From Dyadobacter sp. 676 (GTDB taxonomy: Bacteria > Bacteroidota > Bacteroidia > Cytophagales > Spirosomataceae): DNA of 64,000 nt. Shown piece after piece: positions 36,401 to 46,824 of this stretch; the first letter of the stretch is position 1; every line of letters begins with the position of its first letter. Made by a program: the position numbers and the translations under genes. The notes below the pieces were generated by a model, which was given only the letters and a program-made list of their open reading frames with translations, made no database searches and was not told where the DNA came from. The stretch covers positions 3,621,001 through 3,685,000 of the forward strand of contig NZ_CP159289.1 in the NCBI RefSeq assembly GCF_040448675.1, written 5' to 3'.

Positions 36401-39400
36401 CCCGGGCCATTCGGTGTAACGGTCGTCTTTTTCAAATTTCCGAGCGGAAAGTATTCGTAGGCTGTAACCACATTTTTGGCTGACCCATTAAAGTCGGTTT
36501 TGGAAGTAAGTTGTCCAATGGCGTTATATCCAAAACTGGTTGCAACAGTGTGCGCAGGCTGGCCGGACCGGGTGTTGGAAACCGTCACTGATGTTGGTTT
36601 GTTCAGGATCCCGGCCGGATAGGCGCCGTAAACGGTACTGGTTACCGCGGTTTCGACCCCGTTGTTGACCGTGCTTTGCGTAACGTTGCCGAAATTGTCA
36701 TACACATTTACCGTGGTCGTAGTCCTGCCCTCCAATGCCTTGTTTTCAAGGATATTGGTAGTTTGCACCCAGAAGCGTTTGGCAGCCGGGGAAGTAAATA
36801 CATTAGTGTGGGTCGTCTGGCTCAGCAGAGCGCTTGTCGACGCGAGATAGACCGACGTCCGGTAAGGGATGGCTGTGTAGTAAGTGGTATTGAATTCATT
36901 TTCGGTGACAGTTTTAATGCCCGTAGCCAGGTCGTTGGCCGTTATCTTGCCAAACCCAGAAAGCCCTTTCCCGCGCGGTGCAATTTCGTCGCTTCGTAAT
37001 TGTATTGAATGGAATTGTAGCCACCAACCCCATTTTGCAATTTGAAATCGGAGACGGCATACAGTGGTGGCTGGACCGCATTGAAAGGGTAAGCCGTGAG
37101 GTTTCCCCGGATATGGAACCCGTTTTCATCCGTCAGCTTTTTGTAAACCCACTCGGTAACGTGGTTGTAGCCGTTTTTTACCTTCTCAAGAAGATTTTCC
37201 CTGCCTTCTTTTTTGAAATAGAATATATCCATTGGATTGGAAATATTCTTGAAGTTGATAATATCGGCCCGATGGTCACCGTTGAAGTCGCCGATCATGG
37301 GAGGCGGCGCGCCCAGGTATAGGAGATATGTGCTGTTTACACGATAGAAACTGGTCCCGGTACTCCACGAATAGCCCTTTCCATAGTAAACATCAAAATT
37401 CGCTGTCTGTGATAATTGCCAGCCATGGCAAATATCCGATTTCCCATCGCCATTGATGTCGGCAACGGCGAGCTGGTCGCCGGTGAAAGGATCTGTATTA
37501 GGGAGTGTGTTAAACGTAAAAGGCGATTCGTAGAAGTAAATTCCGTTAGAGATCAATATCTTCCATGTGCCGGAAGTGGTTGATTTGGCAAGAACATCCG
37601 TTTTCCGGTCACCATTGAAATCACCGAAATAGCAGAGGTGATCTTTGGTCAGATAATTGCCAGAGTAATGAATGCGGCGTGCGGTCCACCCGTCAAATGT
37701 GAAGATTTCACAATTCGAGCCCTTAATCAACATTACATCGCTCTTGCCATCACCATTGAAATCTGCGATATGTACTTTGTCGGCGGTCGGCCAGTCACTT
37801 ACTGCAAGCGCGAATACGCCTGAAATTACAATTGACCCGAAATCGGGCTGAACTTTTCCATTGTACAGGTGGCAATTGTAATTAACGGCATTGTTTCCCA
37901 GCATCGTCAATATGTCCTGAACACCATCCCCGTCGTAATCACCGGGGAAAATGAAGTGCCCACTTGGATGGATTTTAGAATAGCCAGGGTAGGGAGAAAT
38001 GTTCAGTTCATCGAATTGGATGGCGAGTTGTCCATTGGTTTGCCCATTGTAATTTTGAACGGTGCGATAAATGCGGAGACTGTTTAAAGTGCGATTTTTG
38101 CCTGATCCGGCAACGTTGGTCATCAAAACATCGTCTGCGCCATCGCCGGTGAAATCATAGGCCAGAAAATTGAATGAATTGGGGATGCTTTGTTTTTTAA
38201 CAACGCTGTATGTAACGGGTGCGTCAGTTACATTATCCGCAAAGAAACTGTTGGGCTGCCCGATGTACGCAGGGTACTTGACGTAAACGATCATCCTATA
38301 TACGGCAGGATTCGGAATAAGGCTTGCTTCCAGAAAATCGGTCAACCCGTCTGCGTTGAAATCTCCTGTGATCGTTGTGGATGAAGGGTCTTCATACCCC
38401 TCTGTCGTTACGGTGCTGAATTCCGCAGGCGGGTCGCCGTATTTAAAAATAGTGGCATTGAGCTGTGTGCCATCGGTTCCCGCCTCGATGACCTCCTTCA
38501 AATAGGAGTTGATGTTATCATGCCCGTAATTGAATTGGTAAGTCCTGACGGTCGACCCCTCGGCTTTGGTCGTTACTTTATCCAGCAAATACTTGCTCTC
38601 GATACGCGTATCGTTTTCAAAACCAGCGTTTTCATCGATGGTGCGGATCTTGTAATCGAATTTGACCTGATTATAAGGGGCTAATCCTTGTACCGCATTA
38701 CCGGTGTAGTTGATTTCGTCAATCAGCAATGCGAAACCAACGCTCTTATATTTAAAATTAATATAATTCCCATCAGGGTACAGGATGCGGGAGAGCGCCC
38801 AGGTGAGCACGGTGGCGAACTGGCCGGTATGCCTGGAATCCGGGGTGTTCCCATACTCCATTTTTATTCCCTCTTTGGTAATTACTTCAAACCATTCGGG
38901 GCCGTTCCCTTGTGTGCTTTTAGAGGTGATAGTTGCAAAATTTTCAGTTTCAGGCCCGTAGGGGTATTGGGTTCTCCGTAGCTGCCTGCTTTGGCTATCA
39001 GCCTGGTGCCATCCAGAACAAACCTGTCGCTGTTGGTCATCACACCAGGATTTGTCTCGTTGTCAAAATACATGTTCCGCGTGGTGCGGGTGATTTTTGA
39101 CAACCCTCCAATATCCCAGCCCTGGCCCAGGACCCCATTTCCGCCCATGGAATGGTAATTTATCGAGACGGTCGGGCTGATACCGTTGGTTCCAGGCGGA
39201 ATAACGAGTGCTATCGAATAGGTCGCACCTGCCGACGCAACATTGCCGCCGCCGGAAATGCTCCCCACAGGCAGACTTTGGTTAATTGCCCGGCCGTCGA
39301 AGGTGGCCCCCGTGTATAGAGGTTGATAGGTGACGTTTTGAGCGGTCGAAGCGAAGCCAGTAAAGATTATCAGGACCCGGAGCAGTTTGCCAATTTGATT

Positions 39401-39445
39401 GAATGTTTTGAACGCCGGCGAGTTTTGGCTGTAACGGTTGTTCAT
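33406..39445 (-). pseudogene. SpvB/FG-GAP/RHS polymorphic toxin with C-terminal HEYGH metallopeptidase domain, multiple frame breaks
   Basis: About 2010 residues if repaired. The N-terminus has a signal peptide and SpvB-like domain (YSIALVIPPGTNGISP, GNGVLGQGWDIGGLSKI). At least seven FG-GAP/VCBS repeats follow (such as DFNADGLTDFLEA, DYDGDGVQDILT, DFNGDGKSDVML), then many RHS/YD repeats (YDVFGRPT, YNSLGELVTQTNANG). The RHS core ends NPLKNVDPSGQF. Beyond it a variable domain carries FQHEYGHYIQSQ, a zinc metallopeptidase motif. Frame breaks lie at 38961-38964, 36955-36957, about 35520, about 35355 and 34792-34795, with an in-frame TAG at 35091-35093. Each one-base repair gives perfect continuity. 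Confidence 0.82.
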
Positions 39446-40170
39446 ATACCGAAAATTTAACACTTAGATAGTGGTGGAGAAAAAGATAACTTGAATAGTT
39501 TCGGGGTTTTATTAAGAAATGTGCATTCAAATGGTTATTCCCGGGCTATATTCCAACCCTGTTTTTTTTTTGAGATGGATCGGGGTGGTCGAATCGTAAT
39601 AAATGAAGCTGAGCAGATACAGTTGACGTGAACAAAAGTGCTTTGCGTTATAACTTTGGCAAACGTAGAAGTTTTATTTTGAGCAAGTTGTAGAATACGG
39701 AAGTGATTTATTTAACGGGAAGTTAAATAATTGATAATCAGGTGTATGTAAGTGTGTTTGTCTTTTGATAACTCAAACTCCCATCTAAATGCTCTTTATA
39801 AATGTAGCGTTTATTGTAAGCACATTTATAGTTATCAAAAGGTATTTAGTTTCTTGCTAATCCCTTGGCTAAAGATAAATGATACGAAAAAATGTAATTC
39901 AATACATTTGATCGTTTTGTTTCTCCTATTTTATTTTTTTTATCGGGTGAATGGATGTGAATAATCAGAAATAACGATGGCTTTATTGATGGATAGTTGT
40001 GGTATAAAACCTTTCGATGCACATCTCAGCTTAACGGCCCTTCTCGCCCGTATGCGAAGCACCGCTGGCCCCGGCATGACCAATGCAAGAAGCATTTGGA
40101 ATATTGTCTGTGCCTTTTTTCATTAACTTTAGAACTTTATGAAAGTCAACTTCACCCAACCCCCAAACCA
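39446..40170. other. long intergenic region with a 12-bp inverted repeat
   Basis: No credible gene. It contains the upstream regions of the divergent toxin and dienelactone hydrolase genes. Two weak promoter-like sites occur: TACGTTTG on the minus strand (39667-39660), and TTG at 40104 with TAACTTTA at 40124 on the plus strand. The structured element at 39762-39841 is listed separately. Confidence 0.5.
39762..39841. repeat. perfect 12-bp inverted repeat with nested inner repeat
   Basis: CTTTTGATAACT and its exact complement enclose 56 nt. An inner TAAATG/CATTTA pair also lines up. May form a long hairpin in RNA or serve as paired protein-binding sites. Confidence 0.5.
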
Positions 40171-41058
40171 ATGGCACAGCTCAGAAAAGAAGACATCAAA
40201 CAGGAAGTATTCGACCTATACGACGACTATGCGCATGACCGTATCGATCGCCGCAATTTTGTGCAGAGTTTGTCCGCTTATGCGGTAGGCGGCGTGACGA
40301 TAGCTTCACTGATGAGCTTTTTAATGCCCGACTATCAGGGTGCTGTTCAGGTGCAGGCAGGCGACCCGCGTTTGCAATCCGATTATGTCAATTATGATTC
40401 GCCGAAAGGCGGAAAGACGATCAAAGCTTTATTGTCCAGGCCGGTGGATGCAGAAGGGACGCTTGGGGGAATTGTGGTCGTCCATGAAAACAGGGGATTG
40501 AACCCGCACATCGAGGATATCGCCCGTCGTGCTGCATTGGCAGGCTTTATTTCCATTGCGCCCGACGCGCTTTCGCCATTGGGTGGTTATCCTGGGAATG
40601 ACGACGCCGGGCGTGAGCTACAAAGCAAGCGCGACCGCGGTGAAATGCAGGAGGACTTCATCGCAGCATATGAATATTTGAAAAACCACAAGGATTGCAA
40701 TGGCAAAGTCGGTGTGGTAGGTTTCTGTTTTGGTGGGGCTATCGCCAACATGATGGCCGTGCGCATTCCGGATCTGGCAGCCTCGGTGCCGTTTTATGGC
40801 GGGCAGCCGGCAACGGAGGATGTTCCGAAAATCAAGGCACCGCTGCTTTTGCATTATGCGGGCCTGGATACGCGCGTGAACGAAGGCTGGCCGGCGTATG
40901 AAAAGGCATTGAAGGAAAACCACAAGGAATACACAGCGTACATTTATCCTGGTGTGAACCACGGTTTTCATAACGACACGACTCCCCGTTACGATAAGGC
41001 GGCTGCCGAGCTGGCGTGGAAACGTACGATCGATTTCTTTAAGGCGAAATTGGCCTGA
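40171..41058 (+). CDS. dienelactone hydrolase family protein
   Basis: 295-residue alpha/beta-hydrolase. The ATG at 40171 ([16 protein letters not shown]) is preferred to an upstream in-frame start that is not family-like. A helical leader with a twin-arginine-like [15 protein letters not shown] and hydrophobic stretch suggests export or membrane attachment. The catalytic triad is Cys in GFCFGGA (nucleophile), Asp in AGLDTRVN and His in [10 protein letters not shown], the classical DLH set. Native substrate unknown; such proteins are often general esterases. Confidence 0.88.
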   Translation: MAQLRKEDIKQEVFDLYDDYAHDRIDRRNFVQSLSAYAVGGVTIASLMSFLMPDYQGAVQVQAGDPRLQSDYVNYDSPKGGKTIKALLSRPVDAEGTLGGIVVVHENRGLNPHIEDIARRAALAGFISIAPDALSPLGGYPGNDDAGRELQSKRDRGEMQEDFIAAYEYLKNHKDCNGKVGVVGFCFGGAIANMMAVRIPDLAASVPFYGGQPATEDVPKIKAPLLLHYAGLDTRVNEGWPAYEKALKENHKEYTAYIYPGVNHGFHNDTTPRYDKAAAELAWKRTIDFFKAKLA

Positions 41059-41137
41059 AAGGCGGCATACGCAGCGGTTTTATCGGCATCCTGGTCTGTA
41101 ATGATAGGAAGTTTGTTTTATCATTAACAAAGATGTC

Positions 41138-41563
41138 ATGAAATGTGATTTACGAACCTTTTTTGCGCTTTGCTTGCTGGTTGTTGGCCTGCATGCCTGC
41201 ACCATGCAGGACCATGTCGCTCCCCGCAAAATAAAGCTCAGTACACCCGAATTCGAATACACCGACGATTTCAAAATGCGATTTAAAATACAGGTCGATT
41301 CGCTGGGTGATTTGCCTGTGACCGAATACGGAATTTTACATCTCAGTTTTTTCCGGGCACAAAACGATACCGATTACACACCCCGGATCGAGCATGGAGC
41401 ACGAATGCAGTTCGACCAGCCGGTCGCTTTGGGTGTTAACAGCTACGTTTATACCGGCAATGCTTTTCAGGGCAAGTACTTCTTTTTTTACCGCGCTTAT
41501 GCATTGCTCTCCGACGGCTCGGTATCTTACGGGGATATCAAGAGCTTTACTTTTGGGCCATAG
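41138..41563 (+). CDS. hypothetical lipoprotein
   Basis: 141 residues with a lipoprotein leader (LCLLVVGLHAC, Cys21). The mature domain is beta-rich (FKMRFKIQVDSLGDLP, YFFFYRAYALLSDGSVSYGDI), resembling fibronectin/Ig-like folds in which the final part reads like FRAYAxxxxGxxYGxxxSF. No catalytic motif. Confidence 0.7.
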   Translation: MKCDLRTFFALCLLVVGLHACTMQDHVAPRKIKLSTPEFEYTDDFKMRFKIQVDSLGDLPVTEYGILHLSFFRAQNDTDYTPRIEHGARMQFDQPVALGVNSYVYTGNAFQGKYFFFYRAYALLSDGSVSYGDIKSFTFGP

Positions 41564-41577
41564 CGTGCTCTGGAAAA

Positions 41578-41623
41578 GCAAATCGCCCCGTCAAACTGCT
41601 TTCGGTTTCACGGGGGCGATTGC
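41578..41623. terminator. bidirectional terminator
   Basis: A long stem built from GCAAATCGCCCCGT and ACGGGGGCGATTGC around a 20-nt loop lies between convergent genes and can serve both. Confidence 0.75.
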
Positions 41624-41624
41624 T

Positions 41625-43505
41625 TTACGGTTTTTGTCTGTTGAGGTAATCGGTATGATATTGTCGCAGTTTCTGGTCGAGCTGGTAGCCTGTGCGGTAG
41701 CGTTCTCCGATCCGGAAACCACGTGTATAGCTGTACTCCCAGCGGAACTCGTCTGTAGTCCGGAACCGCAGCTTTTTGCCCTGGGCGATTTTGCCGGGCG
41801 GAATAGGCACTGCAAAATTGAAACCCGCCGTGGTGCCGTTATTGGTTTTCATCACATATAAACCCACTTCCACATTCGTGAACTGCCGGATCAGATCGAG
41901 GCGTCCGCCTTCGTCGCCGGCAAGATACCTTCCGCCCGACAATTTCAGCGTCACATCCGGCTGGGGAAGCCGGTAGGCAACATCGGCGATGAGGAGCAGG
42001 TTATCCATGTTTTCGTAATAAATGCCGCTTCTCGTATAATAATACAGGCCTGTAAGCCCGCCTTCCAGCCCGAACGACCATGGCCCGGCCAGGTCGTGGC
42101 GGCGGTATTGTACATTCACGCCGTATTGGTCATTGTAAAAATAACCCGCCGACGCGCTAACAAAATGTTTGCCGAATGCCAGGAACTGGTTCAGGAAAAC
42201 CGGTGCCGGGCGAATGATTCGTGGACGGTCGTCGAGGTCGTTGGTGATCGGAAAGAGCACGCCCGCATTGAGCGCCATCCCTTTCCAGAGGTAGAACTGC
42301 GTTTGGAGCAACAGACTGGTATTGCTTTGTAATGTCTTTTCGCGGTAACCGAAATTGGCCGCGAATACAGGTTGCAGCCAGAAATCCAGTTTATATTTAT
42401 TCAGTAAAAAACGGGATGTCCGTATTTCATCTTTTCCCGGTATGCGATAGCTGATCCGTTTGCCCATCCGGTAGGCGCCAATGGGAACGCCCTGGAACAT
42501 AGGTATGAGCTCTTTTGGGGCCGAGTCCGCTAATGCGCGCTGGATTTCGAGCATGCCGATATAGGGATTGCGGTAAAGCCGCTGTTCGTAAACTACTTTG
42601 CCTGCGGTAGAATCAATGCTAAGGTTTTCAAAATTGTTGAGCAGTTTTTGCCGTTCGGCATCGGGTGCCGGTTTGGCCTTTTCGGGATCCTGGTAACTGC
42701 GGACTCTTTTCGGCAGCCGCAGCATATTCACGGCATAGGATGTTCCGAAAGTAACCTGATCGAAGTTCAGCACGCCGGCCTGTATGGTCCAGCGTTTGAA
42801 AAGTGTAGCGTAAAGGCCCGCATTAAAATGCTGGCTGTCCCATTCCGCCATGAAACCCGCCATGTTATCGAACCGCAAATTGAAACCGCCGAACGGCCCC
42901 GACAAGTAGCGGTAGGCAAGGTCCTTTTTCTTGACGATTTCAAGGTTTTCGAAAATATTATAGTTGTTTTTTTCGGATTCGTCGCGCTGTATGAAAACGG
43001 GGCTGCCGAATCCGGCGGTAACGTCCGCGTAAAGCCGGTTCCCCAGGCGAAGCGTTTTGCTCCCTACGAGTGCGTTGGTGGATAGTGAGTTGTCGATCCC
43101 GAACGGAGCCGAAAGGATAATCGCCACCGAAGGGCGTTTGTCGGTTTCTTTGAAGAGGAGATACTTGATATCGAGCTGCCGGTCGCCGATGCCTTTTTGC
43201 CCGCGTTTCTTCTCGTTGTTGATGCGCAGCAGGTTAACGTTGATTTCCAGCCTTGGCAGTACCGTCAGGTTGGCGAAATAGATACCCTCCGAATTCCGGC
43301 GGTTGTATCTGAAACCGTACCGGATCGGGTTGAAATGGTAGCCGAACTGAAATGCCCCATCGCTGGTCTGTTGAGCGGACGGAATGTAGATCAGCCCCGG
43401 CTTACCGGAAATATTGGTTTGTGCGTGTACGCGAAAGCCCATACAAAGAGCAAGCAGAAAGGGAAATAACGTATTTCCCCTTCTGCCTCTAACAAATTGA
43501 ATCAT
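41625..43505 (-). CDS. YjbH-like outer-membrane protein (exopolysaccharide-associated)
   Basis: 626 residues with a signal peptide (FPFLLALCMGFRVHA). The opening of the mature protein, GLIYIPSAQQTSDGAFQFGYHF, matches the YjbH family (PF06082) pattern. The rest alternates short amphipathic strands typical of a large beta-barrel (RLEINVNLLRI, YGVNVQYRRHDL, FRWEYSYTRGF). In enterobacteria YjbH belongs to an exopolysaccharide operon. Here it follows a coiled-coil lipoprotein by 11 nt, so the two probably act together at the outer membrane. Confidence 0.75.
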   Translation of the reverse strand: MIQFVRGRRGNTLFPFLLALCMGFRVHAQTNISGKPGLIYIPSAQQTSDGAFQFGYHFNPIRYGFRYNRRNSEGIYFANLTVLPRLEINVNLLRINNEKKRGQKGIGDRQLDIKYLLFKETDKRPSVAIILSAPFGIDNSLSTNALVGSKTLRLGNRLYADVTAGFGSPVFIQRDESEKNNYNIFENLEIVKKKDLAYRYLSGPFGGFNLRFDNMAGFMAEWDSQHFNAGLYATLFKRWTIQAGVLNFDQVTFGTSYAVNMLRLPKRVRSYQDPEKAKPAPDAERQKLLNNFENLSIDSTAGKVVYEQRLYRNPYIGMLEIQRALADSAPKELIPMFQGVPIGAYRMGKRISYRIPGKDEIRTSRFLLNKYKLDFWLQPVFAANFGYREKTLQSNTSLLLQTQFYLWKGMALNAGVLFPITNDLDDRPRIIRPAPVFLNQFLAFGKHFVSASAGYFYNDQYGVNVQYRRHDLAGPWSFGLEGGLTGLYYYTRSGIYYENMDNLLLIADVAYRLPQPDVTLKLSGGRYLAGDEGGRLDLIRQFTNVEVGLYVMKTNNGTTAGFNFAVPIPPGKIAQGKKLRFRTTDEFRWEYSYTRGFRIGERYRTGYQLDQKLRQYHTDYLNRQKP

Positions 43506-43516
43506 CCGCCTGACGA

Positions 43517-44554
43517 TTAGATACCGCTGCCCTGGTTGTGGCAGTTTTCGATCATTTTGTCTCTCAATTCGATCGCTTTGGCAAGTGCATCGTTATAGCC
43601 TGCTTCAACGGCCGCAGTATTGGTGTTTTTGATTTCTTCTGCACGTGCTTTCGCGATGGCAGCGATCTCTGTACAGCTTCCGGTTTTCGCAGCTTCGAGC
43701 TGGTTCACTTTATCCAGGTAGTCGAGCAACTGGATGTTGATCAGCGCTTTCAGGTATTCATATTGGCCCGGGCGCAGGAAAGGCTTCGCTTTTTCCAGTG
43801 CTGCCAAAGCTTCGTTGGCGATTTTGATGCCTACCTGGCGAAGTGCCTCGAAACGCTCGGCGCTGTTTTCGCCGGTACATTTTTCAAGGTTTTTCTGGAT
43901 GCGTTCCAGGTCTTTGGCATAAGCTTCGTTGATTTTCGCAAGCTCTCTTGCCTTGCCTTCGTCGAGGCGTTCTTTGGTCCTTTCGAACTTCTCGTTAGCG
44001 CGGGCGATACAGTCGTCGGCGTCGCGTGCTTCAACGGCCGGGCCTGGCTTGGCGGTGCTTTCTGTTACGGCACCGGTTCTGCCGCCGTCAGGAAGCCCGT
44101 CTACCTTCGCAGCGGTAAGCAACGAAAGATAGCCCTGAAGTTTCGCATCGGCCGACACTTTGTTCAGGATCGAACGCACCTGGTCCGAATTGAGTACTGT
44201 TTTGGATGCCTGCGATGGCGAAACTTCGTTCAAAGCCTTGATTTCGGCTTGTGAAAGCGAAGAAGATACCTCTTCGGCAGCCTTTGAAACGCTCGCGGGA
44301 ATGTTGCCGGCTGTAACCGTGCTCAGCGACTTGTTTAACTCCTGAGTCTTGGCCGAAGGCTCCACTTTTCCGGGTACCAGTTTGATGTCCGGTGTTTCCT
44401 GCAGTGTGGTAGGTGCAAGTTCCAGCTTGTCCAGTTGGTTGGAAAGCTCTGTGTTGGCAGGTTCGAGTGAATCAGCTTCTTTGTCCTTACAATCATAAAG
44501 GAAGAATGTAAGGAACGTCAGAAGGGTGAGTAACCTCAGTGTACGTGTTTTCAT
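43517..44554 (-). CDS. coiled-coil lipoprotein
   Basis: 345 residues beginning with a lipoprotein leader (TLLTFLTFFLYDC). The mature part is almost wholly helical and rich in K, E and A, with long heptad-like stretches (ARANEKFERTKERLDEGKAR, AYAKDLERIQKNLEK). First gene of a two-gene unit with the YjbH-like barrel. Possibly a periplasmic scaffold; no enzymatic motif. Confidence 0.72.
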   Translation of the reverse strand: MKTRTLRLLTLLTFLTFFLYDCKDKEADSLEPANTELSNQLDKLELAPTTLQETPDIKLVPGKVEPSAKTQELNKSLSTVTAGNIPASVSKAAEEVSSSLSQAEIKALNEVSPSQASKTVLNSDQVRSILNKVSADAKLQGYLSLLTAAKVDGLPDGGRTGAVTESTAKPGPAVEARDADDCIARANEKFERTKERLDEGKARELAKINEAYAKDLERIQKNLEKCTGENSAERFEALRQVGIKIANEALAALEKAKPFLRPGQYEYLKALINIQLLDYLDKVNQLEAAKTGSCTEIAAIAKARAEEIKNTNTAAVEAGYNDALAKAIELRDKMIENCHNQGSGI

Positions 44555-45529
44555 ACGAGTTAGATTTAGTGAAAAGAATTATGGCGGATTATTAAATTGG
44601 TTTATACTAAGTACACTATCTTCCCGGGTCAGCGGGCCTGCGAAGGCCTGACCAAGCGATGGCTGATTACCGGATGTAAACAGTCTGGTATCCCCAATCG
44701 CACGGTAATGCCGGGGTATTGCTTTCACAATGCCGGCCGCCTGCGCGAACGGATACGCCTATATGTAATCTGTCATGCCATAATACAACCCATTTGGCTG
44801 CAAAGCATGATCAGCGCCGCACGTGCCTTTCCTTCATCCCAGGAGGAATTTTCGCAATTATCAGTAAGAGGAAGATGACCGGACATCCCTTGGCCGGACG
44901 TCCTTGAAACAGAATAGTCAACAGATAGGGTAGGATTGCCGACGCGCCCTGAACGGGGACGCTCTGCACTGGGTCGCCCTAGGTAAGGGTGCCCTGAATT
45001 CGGTTGCCCTGAAACGGGCCACACGCTGCTTCGTGGCGAAAGCCATTGATAACGATTTTCCATCATGTCTTTTAACGTTGAGTAAGTTATTATCCAGACA
45101 GAGTTTCCGCTTTAACAGAATTCCACTAGCAATTGTCGACGTTATTTTACGGTCTAACTCATTTGTGTAAAATAAAATCTACAACAAGTTTAAGGGATTA
45201 GATTTCAATTTCAAAATAAAATTATTGCGGCTAATTGTTAACTCGCTGTAAATCAATGCATATTATTTTTAGTAATCCAGATATTTCAAGATGTTCTTTT
45301 AAAAATTACACAATGCATCGGCGCCGGAAGCCCGGTTTATACTACAAGTAACTTATAGTATAGCGACAGTCTGGCGAAAAAAAGTAAGAGGGTGCCTATT
45401 TGTTGGCGATGATGGTTAATGACCATATTATAATTGGCTATTTGCTGTTTTTTCGAAATGAATGGCTATATTTTTATAGAAGCATGCTTTCTAAAAGTGT
45501 TTAAATACCTAAATCCTAACCAACATCTC
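44555..45529. other. long intergenic region with degenerate 15-nt repeats
   Basis: Contains promoters for the divergent flanking operons and a repetitive GC-rich island at about 44878-45020. A minus-strand frame (45066-44773) would encode a short protein with a five-residue period. It is not listed as a gene, because the bias can come from the repeat itself. A possible promoter for the amidohydrolase operon is TTG at 45442 and TATATTTT at 45467. Confidence 0.5.
44945..45020. repeat. five degenerate tandem repeats of 15-16 nt
   Basis: Successive units resemble GCCCTGAA-N-GGGT: CGCCCTGAACGGGGA, CGCTCTGCACTGGGT, CGCCCTAGGTAAGGGT, GCCCTGAATTCGGTT and GCCCTGAAACGGGCC. Just upstream, CCGGACATCCCTTGG and CCGGACGTCCTTG form another pair. 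Confidence 0.65.
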
Positions 45530-46822
45530 ATGAACTTTTTCAAACTGCTTCGGTCGCAGTGTGCGGGTATCCGCTTTCCGGCAGGGGTGCTGCTTGTGCC
45601 CCTCCTTGCCGGTGCGTCGTTTGGCCAGCCCATCGACCTGCTCATCAAAGGCGGCCATGTCATCGACCCCGGGAACCGCATCGATGCGATCATGGACGTG
45701 GCTGTTACCGCCGGGAAGATTACACAGGTAGCCGCCGGTATTCCCGTATCCGATGCCAAAAAAGTGGTTGATGCCAAAGGACTGTACGTCGCACCGGGCT
45801 TTATCGACATGCATGTCCATGTTTTCAATGGGACAAGCCCGGACGCTTACATTGCCAACGGGCATACGAGCGTAGCGCCGGATGGTTTCACCTTCCGGGC
45901 GGGCGTCACGACGGTTGTCGATGCCGGCTCGTCGGGCTGGCGTAATTTCAAGCTTTTCAAAGCGCAAACGATCGATCGCTCCCAGACGCGCGTACTGGCT
46001 TTCCTGAATATCGTAGGTGCCGGGATGGCCAGCCGCTATGAAGAGCAGGATCTGAGCGACATGAACCCGGTAATGGTGGCGAATATGATCAGGCGCCTGT
46101 ACCCGAATCTGATCGTCGGCATCAAATCAGCCCATTACTGGGGTGATTATAGCCAGGTACAGCGTGCTGTCGAAGCGGGGAAGCTGGCGGATGTGCCGGT
46201 TATGGTCGATTTTGGCGAGCACCGGCCGCCGTTGTCGATCGAGAAGCTTTTCAGGGAATACCTCAGGCCGGGCGATATTTTCACGCATACTTACGCCCAC
46301 GGGCCCAACGACCGCGAGACGGTGGTGGACGAGCACGGTAAAGTGAAGCCTTTCGTGCTCGAAATGCAAAAGAAAGGGCTGGTGTTCGATGTCGGCCATG
46401 GCGGTGGCGCGTTTGCATGGAGACAGGCCATCCCGTCCGTCAAACAAGGTTTTCTTGCGAATGTCATCAGTACTGACTTGCATACCGACAGTATGAACGG
46501 AGGCATGAAAGGCCTCGACAATGTGATTTCGAAATTCCTGAATATGGGAGTTTCGCTTGCCGACGCCATTCTGCGCGTGACGTGGAACCCCGCGCAGGTA
46601 ATCAGGCGTCCCGACCTGGGGAGCCTCACGGTAGGTAACGAGGCAGATATCACGGTTTTCAACGTTCGGACGGGCGACTTCGGTTTTATGGACACCCGGA
46701 GACTGAGGATGAAAGGGGACAAGAAACTGGAAGCCGAGCTTACGATCCGTGCAGGCAAAGTGGTGTGGGACCTGAACGGCATCAGCGTTCCGGGTTGGGA
46801 ATCTGAAATGCAGGGCAAATAG
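45530..46822 (+). CDS. amidohydrolase (deacetylase-type), secreted, copy 1
   Basis: 430 residues. ATG at 45530 gives a signal peptide (FPAGVLLVPLLAGASFG); an upstream in-frame ATG is rejected because it is not signal-like. A metal-dependent amidohydrolase barrel follows: LLIKGGHVIDPGN at the start, the metal-binding HxH in FIDMHVHVF, later histidines in THTYAHG and DVGHGG, and the aspartate in STDLHTDS. It belongs to the dihydroorotase/D-aminoacylase-like group that hydrolyses N-acyl or cyclic amides; the substrate is not predictable. Two nucleotides separate it from its paralogue. Confidence 0.82.
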   Translation: MNFFKLLRSQCAGIRFPAGVLLVPLLAGASFGQPIDLLIKGGHVIDPGNRIDAIMDVAVTAGKITQVAAGIPVSDAKKVVDAKGLYVAPGFIDMHVHVFNGTSPDAYIANGHTSVAPDGFTFRAGVTTVVDAGSSGWRNFKLFKAQTIDRSQTRVLAFLNIVGAGMASRYEEQDLSDMNPVMVANMIRRLYPNLIVGIKSAHYWGDYSQVQRAVEAGKLADVPVMVDFGEHRPPLSIEKLFREYLRPGDIFTHTYAHGPNDRETVVDEHGKVKPFVLEMQKKGLVFDVGHGGGAFAWRQAIPSVKQGFLANVISTDLHTDSMNGGMKGLDNVISKFLNMGVSLADAILRVTWNPAQVIRRPDLGSLTVGNEADITVFNVRTGDFGFMDTRRLRMKGDKKLEAELTIRAGKVVWDLNGISVPGWESEMQGK

Positions 46823-46824
46823 GT

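Noticed and set aside
39752..39964. Plus-strand frame of 70 codons over the inverted repeat
   Set aside because: No ribosome site, low complexity, and it spans the palindromic element; unlikely to be a gene.
44878..45020. Short repeats considered as a CRISPR array
   Set aside because: Units are 15-16 nt, diverged and directly tandem without spacers of constant length, and no cas genes are near.
44773..45066. Minus-strand frame of 97 codons
   Set aside because: Composition is driven by the tandem repeat; no signal peptide, family or supporting promoter. Reported as a repeat instead.
45434..45529. Earlier start for the first amidohydrolase
   Set aside because: It would place about 30 hydrophobic, non-signal residues before a perfect signal peptide; the ATG at 45530 is better.
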